Shown here piece after piece: positions 7,142 through 12,585 of a stretch of DNA of 33,169 nt. The notes below the pieces were generated by a model that saw only the letters and a program-made list of their open reading frames with translations, was not told the origin of the DNA and searched no databases. The position numbers and the translations under genes are program-made. How positions within the stretch are numbered: the stretch's first letter is position 1; each line of letters starts with the position of its first letter. The DNA is from a virus: IMG/VR virus record IMGVR_UViG_3300000576_000011, positions 1-33,169 of that record, one strand, 5' to 3'.

Positions 7142-7304
7142 AAGCATAATTCATATATACAGAACTTATGGGCTCTATCAGTTCTATAGATCAATTTATG
7201 GGAATAACTCATTAAAAGATTTTAATTTTATTTTTAGCAAAACAAGAAGAAAAATTAACAATACAAGAGTTTTTATTAAATTTCATGATAGGTATTTGAA
7301 ATGA
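7119..7304 (+). CDS. Tandem small-protein family, copy B (61 residues)
   Basis: Copy B starts inside the last codons of copy A (23-nt overlap), with GGAGG at ideal spacing upstream. It opens MELQAVDKSIIHIYRTYGLY and keeps the TRVFIKF segment near its end, aligning with copy A in length and motif order. It ends with ATGA overlapping copy C. Function is unknown. Confidence 0.6.
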   Translation: MELQAVDKSIIHIYRTYGLYQFYRSIYGNNSLKDFNFIFSKTRRKINNTRVFIKFHDRYLK

Positions 7305-7492
7305 AACTGAAACGACTAGATAGAAAAATAATCGAATCGTTTAGGTCATATGGAATGTATTTCGATTATTTATTACCTTTGCATAATGATTCGGCGCTTT
7401 ATGCTGATGATATTATTAATAATACTATAAAAATAGAAAGTGCTAGAATATTCATAACTACTGACTATTGGAGACGGAGACGGAGACTTTGA
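7301..7492 (+). CDS. Tandem small-protein family, copy C (63 residues)
   Basis: Copy C opens MKLKRLDRKIIESFRSYGMY. Its FDYLLPL stretch mirrors DDYVLPF in copy A, and its ARIFITTDYWRRRRRL tail extends the WRR motif. The tail is coded by three GGAGAC repeats (7470-7487), which also supply the ribosome binding site for copy D. It overlaps copy B by ATGA and copy D by TTGA. Function is unknown. Confidence 0.6.
   Translation: MKLKRLDRKIIESFRSYGMYFDYLLPLHNDSALYADDIINNTIKIESARIFITTDYWRRRRRL
7470..7487 (+). repeat. Three tandem GGAGAC units
   Basis: GGAGAC occurs at 7470-7475, 7476-7481 and 7482-7487. The repeat encodes the Arg run at the end of copy C and offers Shine-Dalgarno cores for copy D; the middle unit lies about 8 nt before its TTG. 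It looks like a small slippage-prone repeat. Confidence 0.8.
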
Positions 7493-7683
7493 AACTGAAA
7501 AAACTAGATAGAAATATTATAACTATGTATAAAAATAACGGATTACACCATAGCTATATTACTTCTTATAATAAGATTATGTCTCATAAAGTATATGATA
7601 GTATTGTCACTATAATTCTCAGTAATACATTAGTAGATCACGCAAAAGTCAATATCAGAAAACAAATTTATATTGAAAGATGA
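7489..7683 (+). CDS. Tandem small-protein family, copy D (TTG start, 64 residues)
   Basis: The frame is open from a TTG at 7468, but the start that matches the paralogues is the TTG at 7489. It gives (M)KLKKLDRNIITMYKNNGLHHSY, aligning with KLKRLDRKII of copy C. The TTGA overlap replaces the ATGA seen at the other junctions. This copy is the most diverged: GLY has become GLH. The stop at 7681-7683 lies just before the RNA ligase start. Confidence 0.55.
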   Translation: MKLKKLDRNIITMYKNNGLHHSYITSYNKIMSHKVYDSIVTIILSNTLVDHAKVNIRKQIYIER

Positions 7684-7687
7684 AAAA

Positions 7688-8854
7688 ATGCGTTATAATT
7701 TTCCAGTAATTGAACATATAGATCAAGTTCTTCCTGCTATCAAAGACAAACCCGAATTCATCGTGGCAGAGCGTGAAGGTTACAAAGTAGTTAACTACAA
7801 GGTCAAAAAAGAAGACACATTTGACATGGAAGGGCCAGATGATAAATTTGGAGCCATCCGTAGAGAGTGCCGTGGTATCATCTTTTCTGATACTGGTGAA
7901 ATATTGTCTAGGCGTTACCACAAATTCTTCAATGTTTCAGAGCGTCCAGAAACGTCACCTTTCAAAGTCGACCTATCAAACCATCACCATGTTTTATCCA
8001 AAGAAGATGGAACTATGATCACACCCTTGATCTTGAATGATCGTGTATTCTGGGCTACTAAAATGGGAATCACAGATATTTCATACCAAGTCCAATCATG
8101 GGTAGAAACAAATATTCAGTATCAAAAATTCGCTCGATATTGTCATAGTTGGGGTTATACTCCTATCTTTGAATGGTGTTCACTAGATAATCGAGTGGTC
8201 CTGAAACATGATACACCCAAACTTGTTTTGACTGGAATGCGTCATACTGTTACGGGTAGTTATCTGACATATGAAGATATGGTTTCTAACGGCAATGAAT
8301 TCAATATCGGTGTTGTCCAAGCTTTCGATAAGACTTCTGATATACTTGCTCTTATGACAGAAACCAAAGCCTTAGAAGGTGAAGAAGGATATGTGATTCG
8401 CTTCTCGGATGGGCATATGGCAAAACTTAAATCTGACTGGTATGTCGCCATTCATCGCACGAAAGAACTATTTGCCCATCCTCGCCATATCATCAATCTA
8501 TTCTATGAAGAAATTCTTGATGACACACTTCCACTAATGACAGAAGAAGATCAGCAGAGAACTCACGTGATTTTGTCAGTGTTTCATGACTACATGTCAG
8601 GAATAAACGAATATTTGATTGAAATCTATGAAAAATATGCTAATCAAAAAGACGCAAACAAAGTATTTGCTCTTTCGGAAGACAATAAAAAGACCAAAGA
8701 GTTTTCGTCTGTAATTCACAAAGCAATACGTGAAATATACGGTGTTGCACTAAAGGATGTATACGATATACCAAGAAAGCATATGAATTCGAATATCAAC
8801 TTCGACAGGTTTGCCAAAACTTGGTTTCCTGAATTTTATGAAAGGATTGAATAA
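7688..8854 (+). CDS. rnlA: RNA ligase 1 (T4 Rnl1 / gp63-like)
   Basis: The start is set at ATG 7688 (MRYNFPVIEH) with GAAAG 8 nt upstream; a TTG 15 nt earlier is less likely. The 388 residues are close to T4 Rnl1 (374). Covalent nucleotidyltransferase motifs are visible: KEDGT (K105 as the adenylated lysine), IFEWCS, EGYVIRFSDG and MAKLKSDWY. RNA ligase 1 seals 5'-phosphate and 3'-OH RNA ends, classically repairing tRNA cut by host anticodon nucleases. In T4 the protein also promotes tail-fibre attachment. The kinase and phosphoesterase needed to prepare ends are encoded on the opposite strand at 3336-3806 and 1630-2295. Confidence 0.9.
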   Translation: MRYNFPVIEHIDQVLPAIKDKPEFIVAEREGYKVVNYKVKKEDTFDMEGPDDKFGAIRRECRGIIFSDTGEILSRRYHKFFNVSERPETSPFKVDLSNHHHVLSKEDGTMITPLILNDRVFWATKMGITDISYQVQSWVETNIQYQKFARYCHSWGYTPIFEWCSLDNRVVLKHDTPKLVLTGMRHTVTGSYLTYEDMVSNGNEFNIGVVQAFDKTSDILALMTETKALEGEEGYVIRFSDGHMAKLKSDWYVAIHRTKELFAHPRHIINLFYEEILDDTLPLMTEEDQQRTHVILSVFHDYMSGINEYLIEIYEKYANQKDANKVFALSEDNKKTKEFSSVIHKAIREIYGVALKDVYDIPRKHMNSNINFDRFAKTWFPEFYERIE

Positions 8855-8961
8855 TGTGGTATAATTCACTTGAAAAAGACTGTAAAATCGCTGAATTAGA
8901 AGAACAACTTCTTTCTGCACAGGATACTATAACTAGACTAGAAGACAGAGAGTTGACTTAA
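8854..8961 (+). CDS. Small coiled-coil protein, 35 residues
   Basis: The ATG at 8854 overlaps the ligase stop (TAATG), with AAAGGATTG upstream. The product MWYNSLEKDCKIAELEEQL... has a heptad-like Leu/Ile pattern (IAELEEQLL, TITRLEDREL). It is too short for a family call. The overlap and good ribosome binding site support it. Confidence 0.5.
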   Translation: MWYNSLEKDCKIAELEEQLLSAQDTITRLEDRELT

Positions 8962-8981
8962 GTACTATTGTAGTGTAGAAT
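8953..8981 (+). promoter_or_regulatory. Sigma70-type promoter upstream of the 9013 gene cluster
   Basis: TTGACT (8953-8958), a 17-nt spacer and TAGAAT (8976-8981) lie about 30 nt before the ATG at 9013. The -35 lies inside the end of the preceding small gene. Confidence 0.6.
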
Positions 8982-9012
8982 ATATAATTATATAATAATA
9001 GTGAGGTGAGTC

Positions 9013-9189
9013 ATGACAAGTACTACAGTAGTTTTCGAAAAGAAATTAGTCAAAGAACATCCAAATTCATTAACTGAATTAAAAAAGATAGTATTCCCTC
9101 ACCGCAAAGAAGCTGAAGAATGGGTTCGTGCTATTAAATCTGTAGACAGAGAAATTCAATATATCAACTTCAAAATGAAAGAACAGTAA
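9013..9189 (+). CDS. Hypothetical protein, 58 residues
   Basis: The ATG at 9013 follows a GAGGTGAG ribosome binding site and the promoter at 8953. The product MTSTTVVFEKKLVKEHPNS... looks like a small alpha/beta protein, with an EAEEWVRAIKSVDREIQY helix at the C-terminus. No family is recognised. The next gene starts one base after its stop. Confidence 0.6.
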   Translation: MTSTTVVFEKKLVKEHPNSLTELKKIVFPHRKEAEEWVRAIKSVDREIQYINFKMKEQ

Positions 9190-9190
9190 T

Positions 9191-9433
9191 ATGAATAATA
9201 TAGACGTTCTTTATGATAACTCATATTACAAAATAGTCCGAAATGGATATGATTATACTCTATACAGTCGGGAATATCCCGGTGGTAGAAATTGGAAAGC
9301 AGTTAAAACTTCTTTTTATAAAGAAGAACTGTATTTGGTTATTGAAGATGATGTCCGGAAACGTAAAGAATTAATAGAAGAGTCTAATACTGAATATTTT
9401 GACCGAATGGGAGAGAAAGTCTGGATACCATGA
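9191..9433 (+). CDS. Hypothetical protein, 80 residues
   Basis: The protein is Tyr-rich and predicted soluble, with a beta pattern in the first half (YYKIVRNGYDYTLYSREYPGG) and a charged helix in the second (EDDVRKRKELIEESN). The stop overlaps the next ATG (ATGA at 9430). Family unknown. Confidence 0.6.
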   Translation: MNNIDVLYDNSYYKIVRNGYDYTLYSREYPGGRNWKAVKTSFYKEELYLVIEDDVRKRKELIEESNTEYFDRMGEKVWIP

Positions 9434-9576
9434 AAAAAGCAGAAAAAGAAAAATTCTTGAAGGAACGTAAATGGGTGCAATGGTTTGGTAATACTTGGAT
9501 CAAGAAATTTCGAGTCTACAAAGGTGTGCCCAAGGGTTATAGTCTAAATGAAGCAGTGAAGATGGAACAATCTTAA
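9430..9576 (+). CDS. Hypothetical basic protein, 48 residues
   Basis: The ATG at 9430 overlaps the previous stop, and the frame closes at 9576, three bases before the DHFR start. The product MKKAEKEKFLKERKWVQWF... is Lys- and Trp-rich. It contains GTP/ATP-like motifs of no known fold and no recognised domain. Confidence 0.55.
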   Translation: MKKAEKEKFLKERKWVQWFGNTWIKKFRVYKGVPKGYSLNEAVKMEQS

Positions 9577-9579
9577 TAT

Positions 9580-10056
9580 ATGATCAAAGCAATTCTAGCA
9601 TGTGACTCTAATTATGGTATTGGTAGATATGGCACTCTTCCATGGCCACATGATCGTGAAGACCTAAAATGGTTTCAAAATGTGACTCTTGGTTCGGTTG
9701 TCGTCATGGGTAGGAATACTTGGGAAAGTCCGGATATGCCCAAACCCTTGACAAGACGAATAAATGTGGTAGTATCATCTAGACGAGATTTGAAACCTAG
9801 ACCTCATGTGATCACTTCATGGGAAAATCTAGAAAAAACACTCTATAATTGTAGCGTCAAATTCGGTGATGTTTGGATTATTGGCGGTGCAGCATTATTG
9901 AATTCTTGTTTAGATTTGATTGACGAAGTTCACCTAAACAGATTTCATGAAGTTTATGATTGTGATACGTTCCTAAACATAGAGCAGATTGAAGAGAAAT
10001 TCGATAGGAATGGTGATTATGGGAAGATTAGTTTCAGCAAAAAAAGTCGAATATAG
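9580..10056 (+). CDS. frd: Dihydrofolate reductase
   Basis: This 158-residue protein has the DHFR core: AILACDSNYGIGRYGTLPW (N-terminal strand, Met20-like loop and folate site), an acidic residue in HDREDLKWF, VVMGRNTWES (NADPH site), VVVSSR and WIIGGAALL. It regenerates tetrahydrofolate used up by thymidylate synthase, which is encoded downstream at 10754. In T4, DHFR is also reported as a baseplate component. Length and motifs are normal for the family. Confidence 0.93.
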   Translation: MIKAILACDSNYGIGRYGTLPWPHDREDLKWFQNVTLGSVVVMGRNTWESPDMPKPLTRRINVVVSSRRDLKPRPHVITSWENLEKTLYNCSVKFGDVWIIGGAALLNSCLDLIDEVHLNRFHEVYDCDTFLNIEQIEEKFDRNGDYGKISFSKKSRI

Positions 10057-10183
10057 ATCGAAAGGATCACTAGCACAGGTAATATTCAATAAAACAAATT
10101 CAGAATCTAGAACATTGGTTGATATAAAATTTATCAGATTAAATATGTTTAATAATATAATTGCACAGGATTTTAGACAATGA
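10019..10183 (+). CDS. Hypothetical basic protein, 54 residues
   Basis: The start is placed at ATG 10019 (MGRLVSAKKVEYRSKG...), overlapping the DHFR end by 38 nt, with TAGGA about 10 nt upstream. In-frame ATGs exist earlier (9989, 10010) but lie deeper inside DHFR. The product is basic with a beta pattern and no known family. It ends by ATGA overlap with the next gene. Confidence 0.45.
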   Translation: MGRLVSAKKVEYRSKGSLAQVIFNKTNSESRTLVDIKFIRLNMFNNIIAQDFRQ

Positions 10184-10362
10184 CTAAATTAGTCTCTGTA
10201 ACTGATAAATTAATTGAGTCCGAACATAAATTCGTCACACCTTCGTGGAATAGTATACCATATACTGTAGAAGATATTATTAATATGGGGTTTTCACGAC
10301 TTAGTATTCTAGAAGCAATGAGGTTATATCATGAAATCAATCAGACCTATAATATTAGATGA
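10180..10362 (+). CDS. Hypothetical protein, 60 residues
   Basis: The start overlaps the previous stop (ATGA). The C-terminal half (TVEDIINMGFSRLSILEAMRLYHEI) looks like two short helices separated by a turn, possibly a small helix-turn-helix. No family match is certain. It overlaps the following gene by 32 nt. Confidence 0.5.
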   Translation: MTKLVSVTDKLIESEHKFVTPSWNSIPYTVEDIINMGFSRLSILEAMRLYHEINQTYNIR

Positions 10363-10564
10363 ATTTGTTATTGTGATATCCAAACTTGAAGAAGTAAATA
10401 AGAATATACCTTTCTCTGTATTCTCAAGTAGTTTTAGAACATATATCATAGAACAGAAATTTAACATGATACCGTTTCAAACCCTTGGTAGTTTTGATAA
10501 AAGATATGATATACATCAAACAGATCGTATAATAAGACTAGTTGTTAATGGGATAAAAAAATGA
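10331..10564 (+). CDS. Hypothetical protein, 77 residues
   Basis: The ATG at 10331 has AGGTT upstream. The product begins MKSIRPIILDEF and is Phe- and Ile-rich without a clear membrane span. The next gene begins MKSVRIEVFDSI. The similar openings hint at a distant duplication, but the rest does not align by eye. The stop overlaps the next ATG. Confidence 0.5.
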   Translation: MKSIRPIILDEFVIVISKLEEVNKNIPFSVFSSSFRTYIIEQKFNMIPFQTLGSFDKRYDIHQTDRIIRLVVNGIKK

Positions 10565-10764
10565 AATCCGTAAGAATTGAAGTGTTTGATTCTATAAAAA
10601 GAACAACTAAAATATGGGATTATCGTTATCTTTATCCTTTTGATGATCGTGTTATAGCATTAAGGGACAGAGATTTTAATGAGACGATTTATAGTTTTAG
10701 ACAATTAAATAGTAATTTATCAGCATTGTTAGAACCAGTAGCAGGAATGAAATATGAACTATAA
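10561..10764 (+). CDS. Hypothetical protein, 67 residues
   Basis: The ATG at 10561 overlaps the previous stop. The sequence alternates charged and aromatic residues (IWDYRYLYPFDDRVIALRD) in a beta-rich pattern. It overlaps the start of thymidylate synthase by 11 nt, and its codons provide the GCAGGAATG ribosome binding site of that gene. Family unknown. Confidence 0.5.
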   Translation: MKSVRIEVFDSIKRTTKIWDYRYLYPFDDRVIALRDRDFNETIYSFRQLNSNLSALLEPVAGMKYEL

Positions 10765-11632
10765 CGAACAAGAATACCTAACACTACTAGAATATGTTCT
10801 GGAAAATGGACAAGAAGTCTCTGACCGAACAGGTATAGGGACTAAAAGTGTATTTGGTCAGCAACTCCGATTTGACTTGAAAGAAGGATTTCCGGCACTC
10901 ACAACCAAGAAACTTGCTTGGAAATTTTTAGTGGGTGAATTACTCTGGTTTCTGGAAGGATCGACTGATGAACGAAGGTTGGCAGAAATCATATACGGAA
11001 AGCCAAGACAAGAACTGATCACTAAACGCACTATTTGGACAGATAATGCTGATAATCAAGGCGTTGCTCTAGGCTATGAGCATAATGATTTATATAAAGG
11101 TTTAGGGCCAGTTTATGGTTCACAGTGGAGAGATTTTTATGGTGTAGATCAAGTAAAAGATGTGATAAGTGAAATCAAAAATAATCCTAATTCCAGACGA
11201 TTATTAGTTTCGGCATGGAATCCTTCGGATATGCCAGCTATGGCTCTTCCGCCATGCCATTTTGCATTTCAATTCAAAGTATATGGTGATCAGCTTTCTT
11301 GTATGATGACACAACGCAGTGCAGATATAGGCCTTGGAATTCCGTTTAATATAGCATCTTACGCTTTACTAACACATATCATCGCTCGTGAATGTAGACT
11401 TAAACCAAATGAGTTGATCATTAATCTAGGTGATGCACACGTTTACTTGAATCATGTCGAAGCACTGAAGAAACAACTTGAACGTGAACCTTATCCGGCC
11501 CCAGAACTAGAAATTGATCCTGAATTCGATCTACAAAATGTGCTTGACGGTAAGTCTTTCTCTGATACTGACATGTTCAAGTTAAAGAATTATCAATATC
11601 ACCCAACAATTAAAATGGAAATGGCTATTTAG
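10754..11632 (+). CDS. td: Thymidylate synthase (ThyA type)
   Basis: The 292-residue enzyme converts dUMP to dTMP with methylene-tetrahydrofolate. Visible features are SDRTGIGTKSVFG, the catalytic Cys168 in LPPCHF, QRSADIGLG with PFNIASY, and HVYLNH. Asn199 in PFNIASY is the residue that selects dUMP. dCMP hydroxymethylases have Asp there, so this is a true thymidylate synthase, and hydroxymethylcytosine synthesis is not indicated. No intron interrupts it, unlike T4 td. It works with DHFR (9580) and ribonucleotide reductase (28167-31096) in dNTP supply. Confidence 0.95.
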   Translation: MNYNEQEYLTLLEYVLENGQEVSDRTGIGTKSVFGQQLRFDLKEGFPALTTKKLAWKFLVGELLWFLEGSTDERRLAEIIYGKPRQELITKRTIWTDNADNQGVALGYEHNDLYKGLGPVYGSQWRDFYGVDQVKDVISEIKNNPNSRRLLVSAWNPSDMPAMALPPCHFAFQFKVYGDQLSCMMTQRSADIGLGIPFNIASYALLTHIIARECRLKPNELIINLGDAHVYLNHVEALKKQLEREPYPAPELEIDPEFDLQNVLDGKSFSDTDMFKLKNYQYHPTIKMEMAI

Positions 11633-12003
11633 TTACCACCAAAACCTTCGGGTGGTTTCTCATTAATACTATCCATGTCTTGTCGGTATCCTCTCCGGGC
11701 TCTTTCTACTTTTTCTTGACCTCGTGTCCAAGATGCTAGACCAAGAATAGCACCGATAGCCAAGTGAAACATTCCGCCCTGCCCTAGTGTCAAGGATTCC
11801 CATACAACCAATGGGTTTCCTGTCATTGCGGCAAATGCAGTGAATAAAATAGCTCCGAAAATAAAATCGAACAAGATTATTGCAACGTATGAATATGCGA
11901 CGATCGGGCGCCAATGCGAAGTCATAAAATCTTCATATTCACGTTGTATTGATTTTTGTGTAGTTGTGGTAATTATCTTACCATCTTTTTTTTGTTCTGG
12001 CAT
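11629..12003 (-). CDS. Holin-like membrane protein, two transmembrane segments
   Basis: This 124-residue protein faces the plus-strand genes and converges on the thymidylate synthase stop. Hydrophobic segments lie at about residues 33-60 (HWRPIVAYSYVAIILFDFIF...) and 76-92 (GGMFHLAIGAILGLASW), followed by a charged tail (TRGQEKVERARRGYRQD). The WRP motif before the first segment and the overall layout resemble the GTA/3TM holin family. It could form the lysis pore, but holins vary too much for certainty. A possible late promoter on this strand lies at 12056..12049. Confidence 0.5.
   Translation of the reverse strand: MPEQKKDGKIITTTTQKSIQREYEDFMTSHWRPIVAYSYVAIILFDFIFGAILFTAFAAMTGNPLVVWESLTLGQGGMFHLAIGAILGLASWTRGQEKVERARRGYRQDMDSINEKPPEGFGGN
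11635..11656. terminator. Possible bidirectional terminator hairpin between convergent genes
   Basis: ACCACC (11635-11640) and GGTGGT (11651-11656) form a 6-bp stem between the convergent stops of thymidylate synthase and the holin-like gene. The T-tract on the plus side is short. The sequence also codes the Gly-rich end of the holin-like protein, so this may be coincidence. Confidence 0.3.
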
Positions 12004-12048
12004 ATTGAAAATCCAAACTTCTTGAATAAATAGTCTTTGTATTATGCT

Positions 12049-12056
12049 TATTTATT
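12049..12056 (-). promoter_or_regulatory. Possible late promoter for the holin-like gene
   Basis: AATAAATA on the minus strand, about 46 nt upstream of the ATG at 12003, matches the late element seen before structural genes. A plus-strand AATAAATA at 12025-12032 could serve hsp20. Both matches are short and AT-rich. Confidence 0.3.
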
Positions 12057-12097
12057 AGGTAGTACAAGAAAAACTCGCTTAATAAAGGAGAAAAACT

Positions 12098-12511
12098 ATG
12101 CCAAACTTAGATAAACTATTCAATAACTCAATCGGTTTTGATTCTATTTTTAATCGTCTATATGACGAACCGATTAATTATCCTCCATATAATATCGTCC
12201 AAGAATCAGATACTGAATACACTATTACTCTTGCTCTGGCAGGGTTTACGGAAGATGATGTTTCTATTGAACAAAGAAAAAATCGTCTGGTCGTAAAAGG
12301 TTCGGTGTCTACCGAAACCAAGACTTATATTCACCGAGGTATTGGAAAGCGTTCCTTCGAAAGAACATTCTTTATTTCTGATCATGTAGAAGTTACTAGT
12401 GCTTCTATGGAGAATGGACTGTTGAATATTTCATTAGTCAAAAACATTCCAGAAGAACTTCAACCAAAACGAATAGAGATACAGAGAAAACGACATCTTT
12501 TAGTTGAATAA
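12098..12511 (+). CDS. hsp20: Small heat shock protein, Hsp20/IbpA-like
   Basis: The 137 residues have the alpha-crystallin domain of the IbpA type. YPPYNIVQESDTEYTITLAL and AGFTEDDVSIEQ are followed by VVKGS, YIHRGIGKRSFERTF and ENGLLNISLVKNIPE. It is an ATP-independent holdase that would keep unfolded proteins soluble during infection. Hsp20 genes are known from cyanophages and from a T4-like Pelagibacter phage. It has AAAGGAG as ribosome binding site and is separated from the polymerase gene by a promoter. Confidence 0.9.
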   Translation: MPNLDKLFNNSIGFDSIFNRLYDEPINYPPYNIVQESDTEYTITLALAGFTEDDVSIEQRKNRLVVKGSVSTETKTYIHRGIGKRSFERTFFISDHVEVTSASMENGLLNISLVKNIPEELQPKRIEIQRKRHLLVE

Positions 12512-12562
12512 GCTTGGTGACTATTGATATAATAGGTGGGTATTAAATAATAATGCCCACCT
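12504..12562 (+). promoter_or_regulatory. Promoter and start-site dyad of the DNA polymerase gene
   Basis: TTGAAT (12504-12509), an 18-nt spacer and TATAAT (12528-12533) are followed at once by an 11-bp inverted repeat (12534-12544 and 12552-12562, one G-T pair, 7-nt loop). The arms overlap the expected start site near 12540. The element could be an operator or, in read-through RNA, a 5' stem-loop. Confidence 0.6.
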
Positions 12563-12585
12563 GAATAGTATTAGAATAGGAAATC

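Noticed and set aside
10754-11632. Thymidylate synthase homologue as a dCMP hydroxymethylase
   Set aside because: The PFNIASY motif keeps Asn199, which selects dUMP; dCMP hydroxymethylases carry Asp there.
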